This document shows positions 6,872 to 14,421 of a DNA stretch of 21,619 nucleotides, in pieces. Position 1 is the stretch's first letter; every line of letters begins with the position of its first letter. Below the pieces are notes generated by a model. It was given only the letters and a program-made list of their open reading frames with translations, was not told where the DNA came from and searched no databases. The translations under genes and the position numbers were made by a program. The stretch covers positions 1-21,619 of the forward strand of contig CAZYXT010000032.1 of the NCBI GenBank assembly GCA_964651505.1, read 5' to 3'. This DNA is from Avisuccinivibrio_A sp964651505 (GTDB lineage: Bacteria; Pseudomonadota; Gammaproteobacteria; Enterobacterales; Succinivibrionaceae).

Positions 6872-7927
6872 ATGCAGAGCAATAAAGTTATAGCACTTGA
6901 AGATCTCGTTTCTTTTGCCTCGGCGGTTTTGCAAAGGCACGGGATGCCTAAAGAAAATGCCGATATAACCGCCAAGATCCTGGCCAATACCGATGCTTTC
7001 GGCATCAATTCGCACGGGACCAAAAACCTCAAAGGCTACATTGACAAGATGAATTGCAAGGCACTCTTTGCCGATGCAAAACCCGAGCTTATCAATGAAG
7101 GGTTTGCTTTTGCCGTGTACGATGCCCATGATTGCGTGGGTATGGTGGCAGGTTATACCTGCATGAAAAAGGCAATTGAGCTTGCCAAAAAGACCGGCAT
7201 TGCTTACGTGGGGGTTAAGAACAGCTGCCATTTTGGCGCAGGCTTTTCCTACGTCAGCATGGCCGCCCAAGAGGGTCTGTTCGGCATTGCCATGAGCAAT
7301 ACCGATCCCAACATGGCCGTCCCGGGAGGCAAGACCATGGTCATTGGCAACAATCCTTTTGCCTTTGCCGTGCCCGTTAAAGGGCGCAAGCCTGTGATTT
7401 TGGATGTAGCTTTGTCGGCCACGGCGGCTTTGAAGATCAACAAGGCCAAGATGTACGGAGAGAAGATCCCTACCACTTGGATGATAGATCCTGACGGAAA
7501 GCCCACCGATGATCCCAACTGGTATCAAAACGGCGGAGCTTTGCAGCCCATGGCCGCCCATAAAGGCTACGGCTTCTCCATGATGGTTGAGTCTTTAACC
7601 TCCATTGCCACGGGCGGTCTTTTGGTGCGCGATGTCAAGAGCTGGTGCTTTGACCTTGAGGCCAAAAACAAAGCCAGCCACTCCTTCATCGTCATTGACC
7701 TTAATTCCGTTTGCGGGGCCGATGCTTCCGAGGCTGCCTTGGACTATGTGGAGTACATCAAAAACTCGCCAAAGGCAGACGGGACGCAGCGCTTGCTGGT
7801 CCCGGGTGAGCTTGAGTGGGAAAAACAGGAAAAAGCCGTCAAGGAAGGCTTGGAGCTGCCATACGATGTAGTGGATGTGCTGCAAGCTTTGTCTGAGGCT
7901 GAAAACCTGCCCTTAAAGTGGGCTTGA
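6872..7927 (+). CDS. Ldh2/MDH2-family NAD(P)-dependent 2-hydroxyacid dehydrogenase
   Basis: The 351-residue protein belongs to the malate/L-lactate dehydrogenase family, which also contains ureidoglycolate, sulfolactate and 2,3-diketogulonate (YiaK/DlgD) enzymes. It shows INSHGTKN (His48, the family's SHG), KNSCHFGAGFSY (His120, catalytic region), GNNPFAFAVP (159-168) and AHKGYGFSMMVE near 229-240. These enzymes interconvert a 2-hydroxyacid and 2-ketoacid in the cytoplasm. As last gene of the TRAP operon, 29 bp behind the large subunit and with its own AAGGA site, it probably acts on the imported acid. The YiaN-like neighbour makes a YiaK-like role attractive. The sequence is not clearly closer to YiaK than to other branches, so I give no symbol. 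Confidence 0.88.
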   Translation: MQSNKVIALEDLVSFASAVLQRHGMPKENADITAKILANTDAFGINSHGTKNLKGYIDKMNCKALFADAKPELINEGFAFAVYDAHDCVGMVAGYTCMKKAIELAKKTGIAYVGVKNSCHFGAGFSYVSMAAQEGLFGIAMSNTDPNMAVPGGKTMVIGNNPFAFAVPVKGRKPVILDVALSATAALKINKAKMYGEKIPTTWMIDPDGKPTDDPNWYQNGGALQPMAAHKGYGFSMMVESLTSIATGGLLVRDVKSWCFDLEAKNKASHSFIVIDLNSVCGADASEAALDYVEYIKNSPKADGTQRLLVPGELEWEKQEKAVKEGLELPYDVVDVLQALSEAENLPLKWA

Positions 7928-7960
7928 TCTTCAGTTTTTTGAGTGACTTTGGTAAATCGT

Positions 7961-7994
7961 GCGGCCCCTGCCTTGGCGGGGGCCGCGTATTTTT
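7961..7994 (+). terminator. Rho-independent terminator of the TRAP operon
   Basis: GCGGCCCC (7961-7968) pairs perfectly with GGGGCCGC (7979-7986), and a T-run (7990-7994) follows within four bases. It stands 34 bp after the dehydrogenase stop codon, between two converging operons. Confidence 0.85.
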
Positions 7995-8075
7995 GGCCTG
8001 TTTCTTTAAGCCCCGGCCTGATGATGCTTTGGCTCATCGGATCTCAAAGCCCGGCAAATACTCGGGGCTAACCTG

Positions 8076-9002
8076 TCAGGCCACAATGTTCATCTTGTTT
8101 AAGCGCTCGTGAATGTCCTTGTTGGGCGAGTTGCCAAAGAATTTTTTGTAATCGCGCGAAAACTGCGAGATGGACTCGTAGCCTACCGAAAAGGCTGCTC
8201 CTGATACGCTCATGCCGTAGTAAAGCATCTGCTTTTGGGCCTCATACAATCTTAGCTGCTTATGAAACTGCATAGGCGAGATCCCGATGACCTGCTTGAA
8301 ATTGCGGTAGAAGGTGGAGGGGGCCATGTTGATGTGCCTGGCCATCTGTTCAACAAACAAATTGCGCTTGATGTTATTGCGCAAAAAGGTGACGGCCTTG
8401 GCTATTTGATTGTTTAAAGCCCCGATGGTGTTGAATCTTGTCAGCACGGGCCCTGCTTTGCTGATGAGCAGCAGATAGTGGATCTCCTCGATAAGATGAG
8501 GAGCGAGCACCTCTATCTTGCTTTCATCGACTGACAGCTTTAAAAGCCGCCACAAAACATCGCAAATGGCCGCATCGGGCCCAATCACCGTTGCTCCCCC
8601 TTCGATGGCATCGCTGTACATGGAATCGACTATGCTCGGGTGCTCCGACAGGATCTTAACGAAGATGCTGTGATTAAGCTCGATGGAGACAAACAAATAC
8701 GGCCGCCCTTCACTGATATCCAAAACATTGTAGAAGCTGGGCATTTCCACGCTGTTGACCAGGCACTCTCCTGTGGAGTATTCGTATTCGCGCGTGGCCA
8801 AGATGGTGCTCTTACGGCCTTGTACGGTTAAGGTGCACGAGGGCAGCCCCAAACATTGATCGCAGCCGTTGACGCCCTCGCGCCTGCCGTAGGAAAACCC
8901 CGGGATCATGGTCTGCACAATTTTGGCATCAGGCAGCCTGTCCAAGATAAACTGCCGCATCTTCTGCAAAAGCACCCGGCTTTCCTGACCGGTATCGTTC
9001 AT
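8076..9002 (-). CDS. yqhC: AraC-family regulator, YqhC type
   Basis: The 308-residue protein has an N-terminal AraC_N sensor domain (about 25-190; VQGRKSTILATREYEYSTGECLVNSV is characteristic, continuing to RPYLFVSIEL) and a C-terminal double helix-turn-helix (about 203-297; MAPSTFYRNFKQV and GYESISQFSRDYKKFFG). In E. coli the same domain pair forms YqhC, the activator of yqhD-dkgA in response to aldehydes such as glyoxal. Here it is the third gene of a minus-strand unit with yqhD and yeaE homologues, 50 bp behind yeaE, with AGAGGA seven bases before its ATG. The sensor domain has a Cys group GCDQCLGLPSC (C47, C50, C56) and C80, possible electrophile-sensing thiols. Orthology rests on domain type and context. 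Confidence 0.82.
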   Translation of the reverse strand: MNDTGQESRVLLQKMRQFILDRLPDAKIVQTMIPGFSYGRREGVNGCDQCLGLPSCTLTVQGRKSTILATREYEYSTGECLVNSVEMPSFYNVLDISEGRPYLFVSIELNHSIFVKILSEHPSIVDSMYSDAIEGGATVIGPDAAICDVLWRLLKLSVDESKIEVLAPHLIEEIHYLLLISKAGPVLTRFNTIGALNNQIAKAVTFLRNNIKRNLFVEQMARHINMAPSTFYRNFKQVIGISPMQFHKQLRLYEAQKQMLYYGMSVSGAAFSVGYESISQFSRDYKKFFGNSPNKDIHERLNKMNIVA

Positions 9003-9052
9003 GAAATCTTCCTCTTATCTTTGGCGACACTCTTGATTGCACATCCTCTTTT

Positions 9053-9871
9053 TTACCAGCCTTTAAGAGGCACCTTGCTTACAGGCGGCGGGAACAAAGC
9101 GTCAATAAGCTTGAAATCTTCTTCATCAAATTTGAGCTTGCAGCTTTCAATATTTTCCTGCAAATGCTCAAGCGAAGAAAACTTGGGGATGGCAATCACC
9201 CCCTCTTTTTGCACGGTAAAGGCCAAGGCTATCTGCGCCTGCGTCATATGGTACTTTTGGGCTATAGGCTCCAAGGGCGGACAGGTCTTCAATCTGCCCT
9301 CTGACAGCGGCGAGTAAGCGATGATTGCCATGCCGGATCTTTGGGCAAAGGGCAAAAGATCATATTCGATGCCGCGATATTGAATGTTGTACAAGACCTC
9401 GTCGCAGGCAAGATCAAAACCTTCGCTAAAATCAAGCTTCTTGATGCTTCCTATATCGATGTTGCTGAGGCCAAATTGCAAGATCTTGCCCTCGCGCTTA
9501 AGATCGCGCAAAGCTCTCACCGTCTCGGCCAAAGGATAGGAGCTGCCCCAATGCAGCATGTAAAGATCCAAATAATCGGTCTTAAGCTTGCGCAAACTGC
9601 GCTCGCAGGCTTGTTTGGTTCCCTCGTAAGAGGCATCGGACGGCAGCACCTTGCTGACCAAAAAGCACTGATGCCTCACCCTCTGCAGGGTGCGGCCCAA
9701 AAACTCTTCGTTATGATAAAGCTCGGCAGTGTCAATCAGGGTGATGCCCATATCCAATGCCGCCAGGATAACCTTGGCATCGGAGGCTTGGTAGCTGCTT
9801 TCTACGCCTAATCGATAGGTGCCAAGACCCAGTACCGGGATCTTATGTTTGCCTAAGGTTGCGCTTTTCAT
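9053..9871 (-). CDS. yeaE: Aldo/keto reductase, YeaE-like (methylglyoxal reductase type)
   Basis: This 272-residue NADPH-dependent aldo/keto reductase has the full catalytic tetrad: Asp47 and Tyr52 (IDTAELY), Lys74 (LVSKV) and His107 (LYMLHWG). The cofactor region includes VIAIPKFSS near the C-terminus. Blocks such as CERSLRKLKTDYLDLY and YRGIEYDLLPF match E. coli YeaE, as remembered, better than DkgA, so a YeaE-type enzyme reducing methylglyoxal and other aldehydes in the cytoplasm is likely. It is the middle gene of the yqhD-yeaE-yqhC unit. AGAGG stands five bases before ATG 9871. In E. coli the partner in this position is dkgA, so the operon has a different reductase but similar logic. Confidence 0.88.
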   Translation of the reverse strand: MKSATLGKHKIPVLGLGTYRLGVESSYQASDAKVILAALDMGITLIDTAELYHNEEFLGRTLQRVRHQCFLVSKVLPSDASYEGTKQACERSLRKLKTDYLDLYMLHWGSSYPLAETVRALRDLKREGKILQFGLSNIDIGSIKKLDFSEGFDLACDEVLYNIQYRGIEYDLLPFAQRSGMAIIAYSPLSEGRLKTCPPLEPIAQKYHMTQAQIALAFTVQKEGVIAIPKFSSLEHLQENIESCKLKFDEEDFKLIDALFPPPVSKVPLKGW

Positions 9872-9884
9872 CTTCGCCTCTCAT

Positions 9885-9902
9885 CCCGGGGCATCCCCCG
9901 GG
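9885..9902 (-). repeat. Intercistronic hairpin between yqhD and yeaE
   Basis: CCCGGGG (9885-9891) and the CCCCGGG within 9896-9902 form a perfect 7-bp GC-only stem with a 4-nt loop. It fills most of the gap between the yqhD stop and the yeaE ribosome binding site. There is no T-run, so RNA stability or processing, which could set relative enzyme amounts, is likelier than termination. Confidence 0.55.
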
Positions 9903-9905
9903 CGG

Positions 9906-11078
9906 TTACCTGCACATGTTCAGGATATTGATGATGTCATCCTTGCCCAAAGGACGGATGGCCTGCGCCATATCCCAGTGCTCAAGAACGCTTTGTGCCA
10001 TTGCCTCAAAGTGAACATCCTCGGTGATCCCCACCTCAGAGAGTTTCTTGGGCAGGTTGATGGAGGCAAAGAAGGCTTCAACGGCCTTGATGCCCTGCTC
10101 TGCCATTTCAAAGCGATCGCCGTAAGGAATGCCAAAAACGTGGTTGGCCAGCCCTGCAAAGCGATCCACGGTCTGCTCGTTTAAGCTGTAGCGCATGAAG
10201 GCGGGGGTCAGGATGGCCAGGCCTTCGCCGTGGGTGATGTCATAAAAAGCCGACAGCTCATGCTCGATGGCGTGGCAGACCCAGGCTTGGAAGCTGTTGC
10301 CCATGCCGCACAGGCCGTTGCAGGCAAGGGAGCTTGCCCACATTAAGGAGGCGCGGGCCTCGTAATTGTCGCCCTTGTCATAGGCAATCTTGCCGTTTCT
10401 GATGACGGTGCGCAAGATGGTTTCGCACAAGCCGTCTGAGACCAAATTGGCATCATGCACGCAGTATGTCTCAAAGATATGGGACATGATGTCGGCGCAG
10501 CCTGCGGCAGTCTGCTTCTTGCTCACCGAGAAGGTATAGGTCGGATCGCAGATGGAAGCCTTGGGGAAGAGCACGGGCGACATCATGGGCAGCTTTTGCT
10601 TGGTATCCCAATTTGAGATCACGGCACCCCAGTCATACTCAGAGCCCGTGGCGGATAAGGTCAAAACGGTAACCAAAGGCAGGGCTTTTGTGATCTTGGA
10701 GTTGTCAAGCACCAGATCCCAGGCATCGCCCTCATAGAAAGCTGCGGCACAAATGGCCTTGGAGCAGTCCAGCACGCTGCCGCCGCCTGCGGCAAGCACA
10801 ACTTCAATGCCCTGCTCTTTGCAGATCTTGGCACCTGCATTGACGGAGGTGACCTTGGGGTTAGGCTCGACGCCGCTTAAATCAAAGATCACGCAATCTT
10901 TGAGCAAAGTTTTGACTTTATCGTACAGACCGTTCTTCTTGATGCTGCCGCCGCCGTAAACCAGCAAGACTTTCTTGCCCAAAGGCGCAATGATCTGCGG
11001 CAATTTTTCAATCTTGTTTTTGCCAAAGTAAATTGCGGTGGGGGTGCAATAATCAAAATCGCAAACACGATATGCCAT
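9906..11078 (-). CDS. yqhD: Iron-containing alcohol/aldehyde dehydrogenase, YqhD/BdhA type
   Basis: The 390-residue protein is a group III alcohol dehydrogenase that reduces aldehydes to alcohols with NAD(P)H in the cytoplasm. It has the nucleotide-binding AAGGGSVLDCSKA (96-108), TLSATGSEYDWGAVIS near 140-155 and the four metal ligands: Asp196 and His200 (CADIMSHIFE), His273 (IEHELSA) and His283 (THGEG). YGGGSIKKNG near 41-50 matches YqhD and the butanol dehydrogenases. ATG 11078 has AGAGG ten bases upstream. As first gene of a unit with a YeaE-like reductase and a YqhC-like activator, it fits an aldehyde-detoxifying role. NADPH rather than NADH use is likely from YqhD but not proven. Confidence 0.88.
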   Translation of the reverse strand: MAYRVCDFDYCTPTAIYFGKNKIEKLPQIIAPLGKKVLLVYGGGSIKKNGLYDKVKTLLKDCVIFDLSGVEPNPKVTSVNAGAKICKEQGIEVVLAAGGGSVLDCSKAICAAAFYEGDAWDLVLDNSKITKALPLVTVLTLSATGSEYDWGAVISNWDTKQKLPMMSPVLFPKASICDPTYTFSVSKKQTAAGCADIMSHIFETYCVHDANLVSDGLCETILRTVIRNGKIAYDKGDNYEARASLMWASSLACNGLCGMGNSFQAWVCHAIEHELSAFYDITHGEGLAILTPAFMRYSLNEQTVDRFAGLANHVFGIPYGDRFEMAEQGIKAVEAFFASINLPKKLSEVGITEDVHFEAMAQSVLEHWDMAQAIRPLGKDDIINILNMCR

Positions 11079-11169
11079 ATTATGTAAACCTCTTATTATT
11101 TGTTCAAATATACGGCGATAACTCTGCGATTATTGTAATAAATCTGCTTGTGTCGTGCACCGCCGATCC

Positions 11170-11241
11170 TATCAAATGCTTGCCTTTTTCTCTCAAATGC
11201 CTGTGAATCAGGCAACAAGATGACAGCAATCATTGCCTGAT
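11170..11241 (-). promoter_or_regulatory. Operator-like repeats upstream of yqhD
   Basis: The pattern TmTCAAATGCyTG occurs at 11170-11182 and 11191-11203, a 13-bp direct repeat (11 of 13 identical) with an exact 21-bp period. This is the half-site spacing used by AraC itself. Beside it, TGCCTG (11198-11203) and CAGGCA (11209-11214) form a perfect palindrome, and ATCAGGCAA (11207-11215) is matched by TTGCCTGAT (11233-11241). They lie 92-163 bp before the yqhD start. Binding by the operon's own YqhC-like protein is inference. I could not pick a convincing -35/-10 pair. Confidence 0.5.
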
Positions 11242-11600
11242 CCTCTTTCATGTTGATTGACATGCACGGGGCAATCGAAGAACTCAAAGCAAAGGAGTGC
11301 TTGCCGAAGGCAAAACGGCATGGCAATGGATTTGGTGCCCGTCAGCCTGAATTTTTCAAAGGTGCCGGCCGCGGCATGACCATCTGCAAGCAAAAGATGG
11401 GCGTTTTTTGCCAAGCAAGATCTGAGATCTTCTGTTCATGCACCAAAAGTTCTGAGCTAAGAGCTAAACCAAGGCCACTGTTTGAGGCTAAAAAACGATC
11501 AACCTCTCAATTTTTTGCTTTTGCAGGGGCGTTATAGTTTAGAATAAAAAAGCTTAAGAGAGCTCAAGACCTGTTATGACTATAATCGCGCGGTGCTGCC
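11242..11600. other. Intergenic region before the CobS-like fusion gene
   Basis: No credible gene is seen; frames at 11096-11414 (minus) and 11250-11537 (plus) overlap and lack ribosome binding sites. Candidate -10 elements for the rightward gene are TAGAAT (11540-11545), with a poor TTGCTT 19 bp upstream, and TATAAT (11581-11586), which would leave a leader of under 10 nt. Neither is convincing. Confidence 0.35.
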
Positions 11601-14315
11601 ATGGCTTTTGATTTTGAGAATTTAAAAAATCTGCTCAACAATAAAAGAGATCAGCAAAAGACTGCCCGGGCAGCAGACAGCAGGCTGTTCAAAAACGCGG
11701 CTTTGCAAGATGAGGGCATTGATGCAGGAGCACGCAAAGAAGATCCTGCCTTGCAACAAGAAGTCCTGCCCAAGCCTTTTTATGGGCAGGAGGACTCTGA
11801 TCTTAACCGTGTTGCCAAAGACGAGGGTGCAAGCTTAAACCTGCAAGAGCAGGGCACGACGTTGCCATCAGGCCGGCAATCTGATGTTCAAACCAAAATC
11901 CCCCAAGATTTGCCCAAGCTTTCGCCCTTTTTGCAATTCCAAGAAGAAGACGATGACAAGAATGATAAGGCGCAGGATAATCTTGATGCCTCGCTTTTAA
12001 AAGATGCGCAAAAAGAGACGGCAGGCCAGGCAAAGGAGAGCCTGCATGAAGAGCCTGCCCCCCTCATGCCCGACACCAACGAGCAAGGGCATGAAGATAC
12101 TCATCATCAAAGCGTGCAAGATGTCCCGGCCGATGACTTTTTTGAAAGAGAAGCTCCCGCCCTGCCCCAAGATCTTGCCTGCAAAAGCGCCTTGTCTTCC
12201 CAAGAAAACCTGCCATTGCCTGATGACGGGAACGCAGGGTTTTTAATTGGGCAGGAGAATGCGGCAGCATCAAACCAAAAGGCAGGGGATGCCCTGCTCT
12301 CAAAGCCTTTTTCCCTTGAAGAGTTTGATAAAATCGATGAAGCAATGCAGGGGAGCGATGCGCAATCGTCTGTAGCGCAGACTGCCCCCGGACTTAGCTC
12401 CAACACCAAGATAAGCGGCATCGACAGCGACAAGTTCACAAAGGCTTTGCAACAGCAAGAAGAAACCCCCGGATTTGACGAGGTCAAAGACGCTCCTGCC
12501 CAAAGCANNNNNNNNNNNNNNNNNNNNNNNNNNNNNNNNNNNNNNNNNNNNNNNNNNNNNNNNNNNNNNNNNNNNNNNNNNNNNNNNNNNNNNNNNNNNN
12601 NNNNNNNTTCTGCACAGCCTCATTCCCATAATGGTGCCTCCATTTTGCCCCAAGCTTTTTTGGAGCGCTCTTTGGCCGTGCCGCCCGGGGCGCGCAACGC
12701 CCTTGAGAGCAATCCTTTATTAAAGCTCAAAGAGAGTTCTCCTTTTGACGAGCAGGTTTACGCCGCTGCTCCTTCCATGGCCGAGGCCATGGCCCTTGCC
12801 TCAGATCATGAGCCCCCTGCCCCCGATCCTGCAGATCCAGGTGCCGCCATGCCTTCCACTCAAAATGAAGAGCAGCCTTATTTTGAAGAAGAAAGCACTC
12901 AAAACGATCTTAAAGAGCAGCTCTTGCCCCCCGATCAGGGTGTGCCTGCAGGGCAAGAATTTGTAAATGAAGAACACCAAGATCTGATGGCAGCATCGGG
13001 CACCTTGGAGGGTGCGCCAATTAAAGAGCCTGCCTGCAAAGACGGGTTGCTGCCTCAAGATAAGCCCCCTGTTTTGCCGCAAGAAGAGCCTTTAGAGCCT
13101 CAAAACGCCTTTGATGCGGCCGGTGCCGAGGCACCATCGGCGCTATCGCAGGTGCCCCCTGCTTTTTGGGCTCAATCCTCATCTGCCAAAAGCGCGCAGG
13201 GGCCTCAAGAGAGTTTCAATGACAAACAAAGTTCCGTTTCAAGCTTTATTGAAGCCCAAGCTGAAAACACGGTTGAACCCCCACCCCCTGCCAAGGCCAA
13301 TCAGTCAGATGAGGCCTTATCGCAGGCACAGGTGACGGCTTTAAATAGCGATGCCCCGCGCACCAAGGAAAAATTGCAAGAAGATCTCCGCGCAGGCCAA
13401 GATGCTCAGGAGCGCGGCTACGGCTTTAATTTTAATTATCAAAGCTCAAGCCCCAATTACGCCGATCTTGCCTGCGAGCGGCAGAGTGCTGCCGACAAGG
13501 TAAAGGTTGCAGGATACAACGACAAAGAGACGGTGCCTGCAAGCATGACCATCTTGCTTTACGCAAGACAGCTTGCCGCCTCGTTTTTCACCCACAGCAC
13601 CTTGGGGGTGATCGCGCCGCGCCTTGCCCTGCGCTTGGGCCCCTCCTATCCTTCGAGCACCGCCTTTTCTTTTTTGGTGATGGGCCTCATCGTAGGTTTG
13701 CTCGGGGTTTTGGCCTTAAACATCTTTGATGTGACGGTGGCAGCGGGCATCATAATGATCTTCTATGTCCTCTTATGCGGGCTGACCGAGTACCGGGGCA
13801 TCGGTTTTTTGGCAGGACTTTTTTCCAAGCGCAGGACCGATCCTGCCATTGATGCAGCCTCGGTGATCTTTCCTGCCACAATCTTTATTTTGGTGATGCA
13901 GGTCTTTTTAAGCGTCTCCACCGCCCCCGAGATAATCTTGTGTCTGGCAGCGGCCAACATGGTTGCAGGAGCGGCCTCCTCGTCTCTTTACTTTGATCTG
14001 CCCCAAGATCCCGTCGACTCGCTGGGCACCATGTCCGTCAAAGGCCTGCTCTATACGCTGCTTTTTGTCTGCGCAGCAAGCCTGGTGCTCTTGGAGATAC
14101 AGATTGCCTGCTCGATTTTGGGCATTGCCCTCCTTTTGAGGCTTTTGTTCGGGCAATATCTCATCAATCACAATCAAAACGCCTCGCGCCTGCACGCTTC
14201 GGCCTTGCGCCACATCATTTTGCAGGCGGTGATGATCGACTTTATCATCTTGGGCAAGGATTTTAATCTGCTCAACCACCGCCTCATAGAAGAGGTCTTG
14301 GGCAGGTTTTGGTAA
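11601..14315 (+). CDS. Long disordered protein with C-terminal degenerate CobS-like membrane domain
   Basis: The frame has 904 codons including a 100-N gap, so true length is uncertain. Residues 1 to about 648 are acidic, rich in Gln, Pro, Ala, Asp and Glu, and almost surely disordered. Residues 649-904 form a polytopic membrane domain with about six helices. This part follows cobalamin-5'-phosphate synthase CobS in layout. However, in the block aligned with CobS's HLDGLADTxDG (here TEYRGIGFLAG, 729-739) the three Asp are Tyr731, Gly735 and Ala738, while G, F, S, R and D of the following GxFSxR..D pattern remain. It is probably a non-catalytic relative. No other cobalamin gene is nearby. An in-frame TAA lies just upstream of ATG 11601; its ribosome binding site is weak. 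Function unknown. Confidence 0.6.
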   Translation: MAFDFENLKNLLNNKRDQQKTARAADSRLFKNAALQDEGIDAGARKEDPALQQEVLPKPFYGQEDSDLNRVAKDEGASLNLQEQGTTLPSGRQSDVQTKIPQDLPKLSPFLQFQEEDDDKNDKAQDNLDASLLKDAQKETAGQAKESLHEEPAPLMPDTNEQGHEDTHHQSVQDVPADDFFEREAPALPQDLACKSALSSQENLPLPDDGNAGFLIGQENAAASNQKAGDALLSKPFSLEEFDKIDEAMQGSDAQSSVAQTAPGLSSNTKISGIDSDKFTKALQQQEETPGFDEVKDAPAQSXXXXXXXXXXXXXXXXXXXXXXXXXXXXXXXXXXSAQPHSHNGASILPQAFLERSLAVPPGARNALESNPLLKLKESSPFDEQVYAAAPSMAEAMALASDHEPPAPDPADPGAAMPSTQNEEQPYFEEESTQNDLKEQLLPPDQGVPAGQEFVNEEHQDLMAASGTLEGAPIKEPACKDGLLPQDKPPVLPQEEPLEPQNAFDAAGAEAPSALSQVPPAFWAQSSSAKSAQGPQESFNDKQSSVSSFIEAQAENTVEPPPPAKANQSDEALSQAQVTALNSDAPRTKEKLQEDLRAGQDAQERGYGFNFNYQSSSPNYADLACERQSAADKVKVAGYNDKETVPASMTILLYARQLAASFFTHSTLGVIAPRLALRLGPSYPSSTAFSFLVMGLIVGLLGVLALNIFDVTVAAGIIMIFYVLLCGLTEYRGIGFLAGLFSKRRTDPAIDAASVIFPATIFILVMQVFLSVSTAPEIILCLAAANMVAGAASSSLYFDLPQDPVDSLGTMSVKGLLYTLLFVCAASLVLLEIQIACSILGIALLLRLLFGQYLINHNQNASRLHASALRHIILQAVMIDFIILGKDFNLLNHRLIEEVLGRFW
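12508..12607. other. Assembly gap of 100 N inside the CobS-like fusion gene
   Basis: Exactly 100 N interrupt the disordered part. A round 100 usually means unknown length. The frame and the acidic Gln/Pro-rich composition are the same on both sides, so the two halves probably belong to one gene, but its length is not known. Confidence 0.9.
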
Positions 14316-14386
14316 CGCCGCTTTGGGCCTTGCACGGATCTAAGACCTGAGCCTGCGATTGCAAGGCTGATGCAGGGCCGAGGCCT

Positions 14387-14418
14387 AAAAGTCTGCAGGC
14401 TTTGCCCAAAGCCTGCAG
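14387..14418 (-). terminator. Rho-independent terminator of nth
   Basis: CTGCAGGCTTT (14393-14403) and AAAGCCTGCAG (14408-14418) form a perfect 11-bp stem with a 4-nt loop. On the minus strand TTTT follows two bases later (14390-14387). It begins four bases past the nth stop codon. It may also stop the converging rightward gene, although the plus strand has no T-run. Confidence 0.75.
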
Positions 14419-14421
14419 GCC

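Noticed and set aside
8048..8069. AGCCC/GGGCT hairpin as terminator of the yqhC-like gene
   Set aside because: The stem is only five pairs, the loop is long and no proper T-run follows on the minus strand.
11096..11537. Three overlapping frames between yqhD and the CobS-like gene
   Set aside because: They overlap operator-like repeats, lack ribosome binding sites and have arbitrary composition.
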